Shown one piece after another: positions 6,016 through 13,504 of a stretch of DNA of 16,643 nt. The notes beneath the pieces were generated by a model. It worked only from the letters and a program-made list of their open reading frames with translations, was not told where the DNA came from and searched no databases. This DNA is from Candidatus Moranbacteria bacterium GW2011_GWE1_49_15 (GTDB lineage Bacteria; Patescibacteriota; Minisyncoccia; Moranbacterales; GWC2-37-73): assembly GCA_001003855.1 (NCBI GenBank), contig LCPX01000022.1:1-16643 (forward strand), given 5' to 3'. The position numbers were made by a program, and so were the translations under genes. Within the stretch, counting starts at the first letter, position 1. Each line of letters opens with the position of its first letter.

Positions 6016-8769
6016 CTATTTTTTGCCTTTTTTGGCGGTCATTTGCTCATATAAGTCAAAGAGTGTGGCGAGACGGTCTTCATCGTTTGCAAAACCCTTC
6101 ACCCGATATAGCTGGTCGACTACTATGTCGTTTCTGTTATGTACTTCACGCAAGTCAGACGGCATTTTGTCAGGATCATACATTTCGGCCAACGTTTGCT
6201 CGAAATGGGCGTCGCGAGCTAACAGGATCGCCCGCGCCGAAGCAGTCAGTTTGGCTTTTTGCGCTTCCGAAAGCGGAGGAACTGGGAAAGTGTTGTAACC
6301 AAGCGTGGACGAATACCTAATTCGCGTTTCCAACTGACCGCAAACCGTGCGGATCCAGACCATGTGCATTTTGGATTCCAAAAGTGCAAAGAGCCAGAGT
6401 TCGGCGTCGTAGATGGCTAAAGCGGCATTAGATATAACAGTATTTTCATCAAGATAACCGATTGGCACATACTCTCGTCTTTCCGACGACACGATTGGGA
6501 ACAAAATGGCATTTGCTTTTTTGTAATTATTCCACGCAAATCGCCACGGGGTGGTAGCATTTTTTTGACTATCCTTACCCTTTCGACCACTTCGCCAATG
6601 CTGAACATTTTCGACTCGCTGTTTAATTAATGATATTTTTTGGGCTTCATCAAGGTCCTTATCCTCAATCCAAATACAATATTTTTTAGTGCCACGAATC
6701 AATTCTTGTGAACCAAAAAACTGCTTGATAAATTTCTCAGCATTTGAATCTGAATGAATTATTTCATCTTTTTCTTGCTCGCTAAGCGTTAAATATCCAC
6801 CGTCTAAGGCAAAACTGCCATAATCAATTTTTGGAACACCTTGAGAAATTGCTTTTGATGATCGACGAACAATTACACTTGCACTAGTAGAAAGGTATGC
6901 ATTGATATTGTCTACACTATTACGAACTCCATTAGAATAAAGATATTTCTGCTGCTTTGAGGGGTTTTGCAATGATATTATTACAACGGTAACACCTGCA
7001 TTATCACGTGCGGAGTTTTGCCATTTAAATGAGAGATAGGCGAAGCCAATTTCTAGTTCGGCTAATACTGACGGCCACAAAATACCCACTTGCTCGCCCT
7101 GTGTAATAGAATTGGTGGACACAAAACAATACTTAGCATTTGTGCCACGAATATAGTCCGATGCTTTCAAGAACCAGATGGAAATATAATCTAAACTTTT
7201 GTAATTCTCCATCTTTCCGCATACTGAAAAAATATCGTCTTTTTGATTTTCATCTTGTTTACGACTGCCTTTATACGGCGGATTACCGATGAGATAGATT
7301 TCATCTGCACCATTATTTGCGCAAACTGTCTGCCAATCGATCTGGGCAGCGTTGCATTTAACTATGTTTTCATTCTTGATAAGGGGCAAATGTTGCAACT
7401 TCACCGCAAATTGTTTCTCAAATTCAGCATCCATCTGGTGCTTGGCAATATAAAGAGAAAGGATCGCCATCTCATGGGCAAAATCATCAATTTCAATACC
7501 ATAAAAATTATTGAGTGGAATTTCGGAATCATGAACCACTGTGGCGGTTTCATTATTCTCCAGAACAAATAAAGCATCGTGTGTCTGTTTGATTTTGTTG
7601 CTTTTGCGAACTCTTTTAAGCTCATCGAGTCGACTAATAATAGCGCTTTCAAGTAGACGCAATTGTTTATAGGCAATAATCAAAAAATTTCCACTACCGC
7701 AAGCAGGATCAAAAACTTTAATATAACGGATTCTCACCAACAGATTCCTTAGTTCGCTTGGTGTGTTGTAAATTTCATCAAAACGTTCATGTAATTCGTC
7801 CAAGAAAAGCGGCTCGATCACTTTCATAATGTTCGGAACGCTGGTATAGTCCATGCCGTTATGATCGCGCTTTTCTGGGTCTACAATGCCTTGAAACATC
7901 GTGCCGAAGATGTCAGGATGAATTTCGCCCCAATTGGATTTGGTGCATTCGAGCAGTAAATGACGGGCCTGGGCGTTGAAATCAGGCACGGCAATGCTAT
8001 GCTTGGCAGTGTTGAAAATCGTACCATTAACAAAAGGAAATTCAGAATATGGGGTGGAAAAAGCTGATTTATCTTCACTATCCAACGCCTTAAACAGATT
8101 TACAAAAAAAATATTCAGATCAGATCCATCGGTGTTCGTAATCAACTTAATAGCGTTTGAAAATTGGTTTTTTGCAAATAGGCCCGTATCTTCAGCAAAG
8201 AAACAAAATAGCAAGCGCGAGAAAAAAACATTGAGGTCGTGACGGAAAGCGCTTCCTTCCTTCGTGAATTTCGCGAGATTGACTTTTTCGATTTCAGAGT
8301 AGAGTTCATTCATTTTATCGGCAGCTCTGCGATCAGCTACTGCTTCGGTTTTATTGTCGGTCATTTCATCACCCGTCCAGCCATAAAAAAAAGCGATGTC
8401 CTTGTCGAGATCTGCTATTTTAATGGCCAAAGTGGTATTTTTCTTGGTGTCTTTGGCGCGGAGCTCCGTGAGATCAGTAGCTATAAGATAGCGCGGTCGA
8501 TAGCGCCCAGTAAGCGGATCGTTTTCAATGGTTTCTATTTCGTGTTCAAGAATAGTATCTTTCGGAAAAACTTTGAAATAAACGACGTCTTTTTGAAGAA
8601 TGGCATTGGGATCAGTGGCCTTATTAAGCGTGCCAGCTTTAAGCTGGGTGATAGCGGCAGCTGCGCGACCATAAGCCGCAAGCAGCTCATAGAGAAAATC
8701 AACGGTATACACAGAACGATTCGCAATACTTGCGATATTTTGTTCGACTTGCTGGTAAGTAATTTTCAT
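6016..8769 (-). CDS. MmeI-like (YeeA-like) N6-adenine DNA methyltransferase, 917 aa
   Basis: A helical region carries RLLFCFFAEDTGLF (185-198), diagnostic of MmeI-type proteins. The methyltransferase domain has motif I FDPACGSGNF (353-362) and catalytic NPPY (496-499), the gamma-class N6-adenine signature. Target recognition is fused and ends near RYSSTLGYNTFPVPP (818-832). The C-terminal cap YDPDKMPSDL (864-873) to LFDLYEQM is also MmeI-like. In type IIL enzymes the N-terminus is a nuclease with a D-(X)n-EXK motif. Here residues 60-110 keep the fold's later strand (RPRYLIATDL) but show EHE where EXK would be expected, so I infer a methylation-only protein. ATG 8769 has AGGA 9 nt upstream. 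It heads the cluster, and host methylation would mark self DNA. From memory YeeA of B. subtilis is the closest named relative. Confidence 0.9.
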   Translation of the reverse strand: MKITYQQVEQNIASIANRSVYTVDFLYELLAAYGRAAAAITQLKAGTLNKATDPNAILQKDVVYFKVFPKDTILEHEIETIENDPLTGRYRPRYLIATDLTELRAKDTKKNTTLAIKIADLDKDIAFFYGWTGDEMTDNKTEAVADRRAADKMNELYSEIEKVNLAKFTKEGSAFRHDLNVFFSRLLFCFFAEDTGLFAKNQFSNAIKLITNTDGSDLNIFFVNLFKALDSEDKSAFSTPYSEFPFVNGTIFNTAKHSIAVPDFNAQARHLLLECTKSNWGEIHPDIFGTMFQGIVDPEKRDHNGMDYTSVPNIMKVIEPLFLDELHERFDEIYNTPSELRNLLVRIRYIKVFDPACGSGNFLIIAYKQLRLLESAIISRLDELKRVRKSNKIKQTHDALFVLENNETATVVHDSEIPLNNFYGIEIDDFAHEMAILSLYIAKHQMDAEFEKQFAVKLQHLPLIKNENIVKCNAAQIDWQTVCANNGADEIYLIGNPPYKGSRKQDENQKDDIFSVCGKMENYKSLDYISIWFLKASDYIRGTNAKYCFVSTNSITQGEQVGILWPSVLAELEIGFAYLSFKWQNSARDNAGVTVVIISLQNPSKQQKYLYSNGVRNSVDNINAYLSTSASVIVRRSSKAISQGVPKIDYGSFALDGGYLTLSEQEKDEIIHSDSNAEKFIKQFFGSQELIRGTKKYCIWIEDKDLDEAQKISLIKQRVENVQHWRSGRKGKDSQKNATTPWRFAWNNYKKANAILFPIVSSERREYVPIGYLDENTVISNAALAIYDAELWLFALLESKMHMVWIRTVCGQLETRIRYSSTLGYNTFPVPPLSEAQKAKLTASARAILLARDAHFEQTLAEMYDPDKMPSDLREVHNRNDIVVDQLYRVKGFANDEDRLATLFDLYEQMTAKKGKK

Positions 8770-8814
8770 AATACTATTTCCTGTTACGAAACATCAAAAA
8801 CTGCTTATAGTCCT

Positions 8815-8843
8815 ATCTTACGCCCCTTTTCCCCTTTACTCAA
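8815..8843 (-). promoter_or_regulatory. Probable promoter of the methyltransferase gene
   Basis: The minus strand shows TTGAGT (8843-8838), a 17-nt G/A-rich spacer and TAAGAT (8820-8815), leaving a leader of about 40 nt that contains AGGA before ATG 8769. The -10 matches the consensus at four of six positions, so this is a reasonable but not strong prediction. The helicase operator word TATGAAC is not seen here. Confidence 0.4.
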
Positions 8844-8910
8844 GAGTAAAAAATTATACTAATCCGCGAATTGCGAATAATACAAAAAATCCAAATCCAA
8901 GCCGGGATGC

Positions 8911-9088
8911 GATTATCTATTATCAAAATGCCTAATCCAAGCAAAAATACACATTATCGATTATAAATTATCGGTTATCAAAATCACTGAATTCAGGTTA
9001 TTAGTTACCGGTTATCGGTTATCAAAAATCCCATATCCAAGATAGAAATCGTGTCATCTGTCATCTGTTATCGGTTATCAAAATCCCC
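8911..9088. repeat. Degenerate heptad-repeat blocks (four) in the 8770-9196 gap
   Basis: This gap has no gene. It holds four blocks built from 7-nt units such as GTTATCG, GTTACCG, GTTATCA and GTCATCT, in strict 7-nt phase. Each block ends in AAAAT plus a tail (for example AAATGCCTAATCCAAG). TTATCAAAA cores lie at 8920, 8975, 9019 and 9075. The cleanest block is 9053-9080: GTCATCT twice, then GTTATCG, then GTTATCA. Related blocks occur at 9608, 12827 and 15752. Confidence 0.7.
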
Positions 9089-9104
9089 TTATTTTAGCCG
9101 AAAT

Positions 9105-9131
9105 CAACGGCTCAGTCCACCTGAGCCGTTG
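9105..9131. repeat. Perfect 11-bp hairpin CAACGGCTCAG / CTGAGCCGTTG
   Basis: Arms of 11 bp are separated by TCCAC. It lies just beyond the terminator of the 9197-9535 gene. On the minus strand it is followed only by ATTTC, so it may be a backup terminator stem. A sister hairpin with the same CAACGGCT arm occurs at 15846-15871. Confidence 0.6.
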
Positions 9132-9152
9132 AGGATTTATTTTCGAGTCATG

Positions 9153-9182
9153 AAAAAAGCCCCGACTGGTTGCCGGGGCTTT
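9153..9182 (-). terminator. Intrinsic terminator of the 9197-9535 gene
   Basis: On the minus strand the stem AAAGCCCCG/CGGGGCTTT (9 bp, 9-nt loop) runs into TTTTTT (the A run 9153-9158 on plus). It starts 14 nt after the stop codon. Confidence 0.85.
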
Positions 9183-9196
9183 CGCCTTGTTAGGCG

Positions 9197-9535
9197 CTAT
9201 TTCAGCTTGTCTTTGCTTTTGGTGATCCTTTTCAGATCCTGGACGGCCTGCTTTGCTTTGGCGGATTTCTTCTTTGTCGGGATTGAATATTTCCTGATTT
9301 TGCCGTCTCCTTCCTGGGAATAGAATTCAAACCTCTCTTTCCAGTCAGGAAACATCTTCTTGATTTTGGTGATGACCGCGTGAGGGATGAAAAACCCATT
9401 CTTTTGGACATTGCCCCATTTGAAACCGGCTTCCTGCCCATCCGTGCCATAGAAGGTGTTGAGAAACTCCCCCAAAGACTGATAAGTGAAAGAACCTTTC
9501 GGAATAACGATATATTTCGTATCCTTGCTGCTCAT
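9197..9535 (-). CDS. Unknown 112-aa basic protein
   Basis: I do not recognise a family. The start is set at ATG 9535 because GGGAGG lies 6 nt upstream of it; an ATG 18 nt earlier would place that Shine-Dalgarno inside the gene. The N-terminal 75 residues look like a folded domain (IVIPKGSFTYQSLGEFL, then GFKWGNVQKNGFFIPHAVIT). The last 35 residues are Lys-rich (KKKSAKAKQ, RITKSKDKLK) and probably disordered and nucleic-acid-binding. It is a single-gene unit with its own promoter and terminator, divergent from the gene at 9775 and separated from it by a heptad-repeat block. Confidence 0.75.
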   Translation of the reverse strand: MSSKDTKYIVIPKGSFTYQSLGEFLNTFYGTDGQEAGFKWGNVQKNGFFIPHAVITKIKKMFPDWKERFEFYSQEGDGKIRKYSIPTKKKSAKAKQAVQDLKRITKSKDKLK

Positions 9536-9564
9536 CGCGCACCTCCCTTTCATGTGTGTATAGG

Positions 9565-9594
9565 ACTATATCACCCCTTCGGAAAATTTTGCAA
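9565..9594 (-). promoter_or_regulatory. Promoter of the 9197-9535 gene
   Basis: Minus strand TTGCAA (9594-9589), 18-nt spacer, TATAGT (9570-9565). The predicted start lies near 9558, giving a short leader that carries the strong GGGAGG Shine-Dalgarno. Confidence 0.6.
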
Positions 9595-9607
9595 GTGAAG
9601 AATTCAA

Positions 9608-9679
9608 GTCATCCGTCACCAGTCATTGGTCATTAAAATCACTGAATCTAAGTTATCAGTTACCGGTTATCGGTTATCG
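9608..9679. repeat. Heptad-repeat block between divergent genes
   Basis: Two runs of four 7-nt units are visible: GTCATCC, GTCACCA, GTCATTG, GTCATTA (9608-9635), then the tail AAATCACTGAATCTAA, then GTTATCA, GTTACCG, GTTATCG, GTTATCG (9652-9679). It separates the two divergent promoters at 9565-9594 and 9709-9736. Confidence 0.7.
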
Positions 9680-9708
9680 AAAAAGTTAATTTTGGCCGGG
9701 TTCTTGGC

Positions 9709-9736
9709 TTGACATTTTTCTTAAATATGCCAGAAT
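9709..9736 (+). promoter_or_regulatory. Promoter of the 9775-10143 gene
   Basis: TTGACA (9709-9714), 16-nt spacer, CAGAAT (9731-9736) preceded by TGC, an extended -10. This is the only clear plus-strand promoter in the window. Confidence 0.6.
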
Positions 9737-9774
9737 TCCCTACCAATCCCAAGCACTTATTCAGAGGAGGTTTT

Positions 9775-10143
9775 ATGCACATTAAAAAAATTGACAGCAT
9801 TCCGCAAATCAATGATTTTCCCAAGGGATACAAATTGATCGCCTTGGGAGAGTTCTGTGGGCATGAAAAAGATCTCTTTTTCGCCTTTATTGTCCCGGAA
9901 AATGTTCCAACGGAACCGGGAACGAAAATCCCTGACGTAAAGCATGCAGAAGGATATGATGACGATGAGCTGGAGATATTAGACACGAAAGTCGATGCGT
10001 TCAGAAAAGAGGATGGCGGATATAAATTCACTGTGAAAATAGGAGGGAGAGGCACGACTAATTTTATCATCAATCCTCCCGACGAAACAGAATCTTTTCA
10101 TGAAGACTCCCTCGTTAAAATACACAGATTTCGTCGTCTCTAA
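9775..10143 (+). CDS. Unknown 122-aa acidic soluble protein
   Basis: I recognise no family. ATG 9775 is chosen because AGAGGAGG ends 4 nt before it and the promoter above gives a start site near 9743; earlier in-frame ATGs would lie upstream of or at the transcription start. The protein has alternating strands (YKLIALGEFCGHEKDLFFAF near 21-40, YKFTVKIGGRGTTNFII near 83-99) and an acidic middle (HAEGYDDDELEILD), suggesting a small beta-rich soluble domain. No signal peptide or TM segment is present. It is the only plus-strand gene and is monocistronic, with its own terminator overlapping the end of the convergent RhuM-Fic gene. Confidence 0.8.
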   Translation: MHIKKIDSIPQINDFPKGYKLIALGEFCGHEKDLFFAFIVPENVPTEPGTKIPDVKHAEGYDDDELEILDTKVDAFRKEDGGYKFTVKIGGRGTTNFIINPPDETESFHEDSLVKIHRFRRL

Positions 10144-10174
10144 TGTTGGACAGTCAAGATAACCGCTCAATACC

Positions 10175-10216
10175 AAACACCCTCTCTAGATTTCCTAGGT
10201 GGGTGTTTTATTTTTT
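10175..10216 (+). terminator. Intrinsic terminator after the 9775-10143 gene
   Basis: Stem AAACACCC (10175-10182) pairs with GGGTGTTT (10201-10208), followed by TTATTTTTT. The arm overlaps the stop codon of the convergent RhuM-Fic gene, so the two genes share this boundary. Confidence 0.75.
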
Positions 10217-11200
10217 CGCCGACAACAGCGTCGTAACGAGGGCGGTCATTTGGCCTTTCTTGGCCGGCTGGCTCTCAGCGATGAGAAGCGTAAGCGCGGT
10301 GAGCGCGCTCGGGTTTATATTCACCGCCCCTTTTATTTTCGCTTTGCGCAAAAACCAGACGAACGCGAAAGCGCCGGACCGTTTGTTGCCGTCATTGAAC
10401 GGATGGTTTTTCACCATAAAATAGAGCAGGTGCGCCGCCTTTTCTTCGGATGTAGGATATACTCCCTTGCCTCCGAACGATTGCATCACATTACCCACGA
10501 TTCCCTCGACGCTCCCCTCCCTTTTTTCCTGGGCGAACAGTTCGGAAGCCTCCCCTTTCTCGATGAGCTCGCTTCGCAAGTCGGCTATGGCAGCTTTCAA
10601 TTCTTCCCCTGTCAGCTTCACGGCTTTTCCGGTCTTCCCCATGGGCTTCAATTCTTCTTTATCATAGGCGTCCAGGGTCATCCAGGTACTGGAAAATTCC
10701 TTGATGAGTTCCAAGATAAGCTTGGGGTCGAGCGTGACATGCTCCGGCAGAAGATTCTGGATGCTGGCGACCGCCCTCATGAATTCGTCGTAGTTTTGGG
10801 CGATTTGTTTGCGGTTTATGGTGTAGCCTTTGGTGATATGCTCCCTCAAGGTCTTGGTCGCCCAAATCCTGAACTGAGTCGCTTGCTTCGAGTTAACTCG
10901 ATAACCGATAGATATAATTGCATCAAGATCATAGAACTGGGTTTTGTACACTTTTCCGTCATTGGCAGTATGTTCCAAAATGGAACTAACTGAATTTTTG
11001 TCCAATTCTCCGCTTTTAAAGATATTCTGCAAATGTTTGGTTATTGCAGGACGCTTCGTGCCAAAGAGAATCGAGATTTGCTCTTGGGTCAGCCAAACGG
11101 TTTCTTTTTTCAAATGCACCTCTAATTCTGGACCCTTATCGGTCCTATAAATCAGAATTTCCCCGCCATTTTCGATTTTTTCCCTTTTTTTCTTTTTCAT
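10208..11200 (-). CDS. RhuM-Fic/Doc fusion protein (330 aa)
   Basis: The N-terminal 180 residues are a RhuM (virulence-associated, DNA-binding-like) domain: a helix-turn-helix-like QEQISILFGTKRPAITKHLQ (39-58), then YDLDAIISIGYRVNSKQATQ (90-109), FRIWATKTLREHITKGY and LLPEHVTLDP. After a linker, the C-terminus is a Doc-type Fic domain with the full motif HPFNDGNKR (266-274) for nucleotidyl or phosphoryl transfer to a hydroxyl side chain. Such fusions are known, usually as single genes in mobile or toxin-like contexts. The operator across its promoter suggests self-repression through the N-terminal domain (inference). ATG 11200 has no Shine-Dalgarno, with an A/T-rich leader of about 20 nt. A truncated paralogue lies at 15107-15655. 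Confidence 0.9.
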   Translation of the reverse strand: MKKKKREKIENGGEILIYRTDKGPELEVHLKKETVWLTQEQISILFGTKRPAITKHLQNIFKSGELDKNSVSSILEHTANDGKVYKTQFYDLDAIISIGYRVNSKQATQFRIWATKTLREHITKGYTINRKQIAQNYDEFMRAVASIQNLLPEHVTLDPKLILELIKEFSSTWMTLDAYDKEELKPMGKTGKAVKLTGEELKAAIADLRSELIEKGEASELFAQEKREGSVEGIVGNVMQSFGGKGVYPTSEEKAAHLLYFMVKNHPFNDGNKRSGAFAFVWFLRKAKIKGAVNINPSALTALTLLIAESQPAKKGQMTALVTTLLSAKK

Positions 11201-11220
11201 ATTTTTTTAAAAAGTTCTTA

Positions 11221-11256
11221 TAGTGATATAGTATCACTAATTCACTTTTCATTCAA
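11221..11256 (-). promoter_or_regulatory. RhuM-Fic promoter with palindromic operator
   Basis: Minus strand TTGAAT (11256-11251), 17-nt spacer, TACTAT (11233-11228). The -10 lies inside a perfect palindrome, TAGTGATA (11221-11228), TAG, TATCACTA (11232-11239). The same palindrome sits at the same place before the second RhuM gene (15677-15693), so it is a likely autoregulatory operator. Confidence 0.7.
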
Positions 11257-11308
11257 GGGACGAGACCAAGATTATCAATAACCGGTCATTATTTGTCAAA
11301 AGATAACA

Positions 11309-11360
11309 AAAACGGACATAAACTACCATACTACGAATAATGGTAATTTATGTCCGTTTT
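11309..11360 (-). terminator. Long hairpin between the PIF1 remnant and RhuM-Fic
   Basis: Arms AAAACGGACATAAA (11309-11322) and TTTATGTCCGTTTT (11347-11360) pair perfectly over 14 bp. After a 2x2 mismatch, ACCAT/ATGGT adds 5 bp, leaving a 10-nt loop. U-runs exist on both strands (TTTTTG on minus). It follows the stop at 11376 by about 15 nt and would terminate the PIF1-like gene. Confidence 0.75.
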
Positions 11361-11375
11361 CCGAAGGCTTGTTTT

Positions 11376-12682
11376 TCAGGCTTCGCATCTTTCCAAAAAT
11401 TCCTTCTGGGCGGAGCGCTTTTTCAAGATGCCCATCTTGGCGACTTCGGCGGAGCTTTTTTGGGAAAGTTTTTGCAGGGCTTTGTCGAACTCGTGCACCT
11501 GGGGATTGACTTCCAAGGCGATATAGTTGATGCCCAAAAGCTTGATTCCTCCGAGGGTCCTGACGCGGGAAAGGGCGACATAGCCCATGCCGAACTCGAA
11601 CGATTTGCTAAGGTCCATCTCCACCGCGTCTAGCGTCATGCCTTGGCTTAAGCGAGGCGGAGCGGAACCTGGCTGATGGAAACCAAAGTTTTCTCGTTTT
11701 CCTCGATCGACCATTTCTCAGGAGTCGCGACGATCGTTTTTCCCGAAACCGTTTCGACGATCGGCATCCCGCTTCCGTTGAATCCTGCGATCTTGCCCAG
11801 CGTGCCGTTGACGTAGCCCTGTTCGAAATTGTTCTTCACGAACATCACCACCGCGCCCTTTTTGAGAAAAAGGATTTCCGGAGCCAGACAACCTTTCTTG
11901 ACGGAGCCGACCAGAAACTCGTTGCCGTTCGAGGTCATTTCGAAAACCCGCGCTTCCTCTTTGATCTTTTGCAATTCCGTTTTGTTGATGGCGTCCACGT
12001 TGACGTTGTGGGTATAGAGCCTGGTCGGCGTGATTTTGCTGGATATGGATTTGTTTTCCCGCGAAAGGATCGTCGCCATGGTTTTCGCGTCGCACGACCG
12101 GCTCCGGATGTCGGAAAGAATCTTGAGCATTTCCTTGTCTTCCTGGCGGTGCTGTTCTTCCAGATAGCAGATTTTCGGATCCATTTCCTTCCAGGCGTCC
12201 GATTCGATGACGAACCGCGCCTGCTGGCCGTATTTCGCGACCGGAGGAAGCTGGAAAAAGTCTCCGCAAAGGACCACTTGCAATCCGCCGAACGGCTTGA
12301 AGGGGTTTTTGAATTTCTTGCAGATGGCGTTGACGATGTCCAATTGGTAGGCGTGGAGCATGGAAATTTCGTCTATAATCAGCACGCTGGCGGCCGCGAA
12401 GCGGTTTTTGTGGTAATGCCTTTTTTTGAGCTTGGCGTATTCAGCCTCGTCGAAAACTTCACTGATGCCCATGCCGGACCAGCTGTGGATCGTCTGCCCG
12501 TTCATGTGGGTCGCGGCGATCCCGGTGGAAGCGGTGACCGCGACTCCGATGTTATTCTTTTTGAGATATTCGATATATTGCTTGAGCACATGGGTCTTTC
12601 CGCTCCCGGCCGGACCGGTCAGAAAAACGCTGTGCCCAAGTTTGAGGATATCCAACGCGGTTTTTTGTTTCATACTAGCCAT
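11376..12682 (-). pseudogene. PIF1-like (SF1B) DNA helicase, frameshifted by a small deletion
   Basis: The frame from ATG 12682 (GGGGG 4 nt upstream) has Walker A GPAGSGKT (23-30), DEISML (104-109) and GDFFQLPPV (140-148). It ends QVPLRLA followed by TAA at 11650-11648. In another frame the protein resumes exactly with SQGMTLDAVEMDL, then YVALSRVRTLGGIKLLGIN (SF1 motif VI), and runs to 11376. Family members read about QVPLRLAWAITVHKSQGMTLD here, so seven residues including the conserved HK are missing. Two nucleotides (TA) remain between the Ala and Ser codons where 21 are expected: a net 19-nt loss. Intact proteins of this family remodel and unwind DNA in repair and replication. Both parts are otherwise well conserved, so the lesion is recent or an assembly artefact. 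Confidence 0.85.
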
Positions 12683-12718
12683 GCTACCCCCTTTTAAACA
12701 GATGGTCTAGCTTCTCAG

Positions 12719-12734
12719 TCCGCCAGCTGGCGGA
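12719..12734. repeat. Perfect 16-bp palindrome TCCGCCAGCTGGCGGA
   Basis: A fully self-complementary word about 37 nt upstream of the PIF1-like gene, followed by several TTAGCTTTT repeats (12735-12790). A related TCCTGGCGGA opens the window at position 1. Its role is unknown; it may be a dispersed palindromic repeat or a regulator site. Confidence 0.6.
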
Positions 12735-12797
12735 TTAGCTTTTAGAGAACAATAAATAGCTTCTTAGGCGTTAGCTTTTTAGCTTTTTAGGAGGTTC

Positions 12798-12860
12798 AAA
12801 ATGCCCTGATTTAAGACGGGGCTCATGTCATCTGTTATTAATTATCGGTTATCGAAATAC
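12798..12860. repeat. Heptad-repeat block with tail motifs
   Basis: A tail word AAAATGCCCTGATTTAAG (12798-12815) precedes GTCATCT, GTTATTA, ATTATCG, GTTATCG (12827-12854) and AAATACCC. It lies between the GNAT terminator and the PIF1-like gene. Confidence 0.65.
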
Positions 12861-12876
12861 CCTATTCCTGCCAAAG

Positions 12877-12900
12877 AAAAAAGGCCGGTTGTCCAGCCTT
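12877..12900 (-). terminator. Intrinsic terminator of the GNAT gene
   Basis: On the minus strand AAGGCTGG and CCGGCCTT pair (8 bp, one G-U) around a 4-nt loop, then TTTTTT. It begins 3 nt after the stop codon. Confidence 0.85.
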
Positions 12901-12903
12901 CCT

Positions 12904-13428
12904 TTATTTCACCTTCGCATACACATAACAGTCCAGATACTTCCCGTCCTTCAGCGCCCCTTTCTTCTCGATCCCCTCGAACTCCATCCCTACTTTTTCC
13001 ATAACTCTCATAGATCCCTTATTATGGGCATAGGCTTTCGCAAAAATCCTTTTCAGTTTGAATTTTTTGAAGACATGTTTCATGAAAGCTTCCACCGCCT
13101 CCGGCATGATTCCTTTGCCCCAATGTTGTTCCGCCAGCCAAAAGCCCATCTCCGCTTTATGTCCCTGTTCTATATGGTGCGCCCCGATCGATCCCACGAC
13201 TTCCCCTTCGATTTCGATATACAGGATAAAGCTACTGGGTCGTTCCTCTTTCAATTCCTTCAAAACCTTGCCGATGTACTGCTTGGCGTCTTTCGGGACA
13301 TAGGGAAAAGAAACCGCGGAAGAAAGATTACGGCTCACGTTTTTGTTGTTAATATTCTTGGCCACGTCCTTGGCATCGCTCATTTTCGGCGTGCGCAAGA
13401 CGAATCTTTTGGTCTTGATAATTTCCAT
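12904..13428 (-). CDS. GNAT N-acetyltransferase, RimJ/RimL type (174 aa)
   Basis: The protein fits the Acetyltransf_3 family in full length. It opens with IIKTKRFVLRTPKMSDAKDV and continues with EGEVVGSIGAHHI (74-86). The acetyl-CoA-binding motif A follows, WLAEQHWGKGIMPEA (97-111) with the Q-x-x-G-x-G core at 101-106. The B motif is NKGSMRVMEKVGMEFEG (136-152). Members acetylate ribosomal proteins, other N-termini or small amines; the substrate here cannot be told. ATG 13428 lacks a Shine-Dalgarno. A TATAAT at 13450-13445 on the minus strand would start RNA about 10 nt before the ATG, though no good -35 is visible. Single gene with its own terminator. Confidence 0.9.
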   Translation of the reverse strand: MEIIKTKRFVLRTPKMSDAKDVAKNINNKNVSRNLSSAVSFPYVPKDAKQYIGKVLKELKEERPSSFILYIEIEGEVVGSIGAHHIEQGHKAEMGFWLAEQHWGKGIMPEAVEAFMKHVFKKFKLKRIFAKAYAHNKGSMRVMEKVGMEFEGIEKKGALKDGKYLDCYVYAKVK

Positions 13429-13504
13429 ACGATTTAAGCTGTTGATTATAAAACGCTACACGATAATTTTTCGAATTATTTTTTTCAACATAATATTTTT
13501 TAAA

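Noticed and set aside
8239..8862. 207-aa plus-strand frame opposite the methyltransferase start
   Set aside because: It is antisense to a strongly supported gene, has no recognisable domain, and runs over the methyltransferase start and promoter.
8911..9088. CRISPR array
   Set aside because: Repeats are short (7 nt), degenerate and in direct tandem phase; there are no unique spacers of constant length and no cas genes.
10199..10993. 264-aa plus-strand frame opposite RhuM-Fic
   Set aside because: Antisense to a gene with an intact Fic motif; it begins inside the terminator of the preceding gene.
11969..12697. 242-aa plus-strand frame opposite the PIF1-like gene
   Set aside because: Antisense shadow of a G/C-rich helicase gene that has clear motifs; no start signal.
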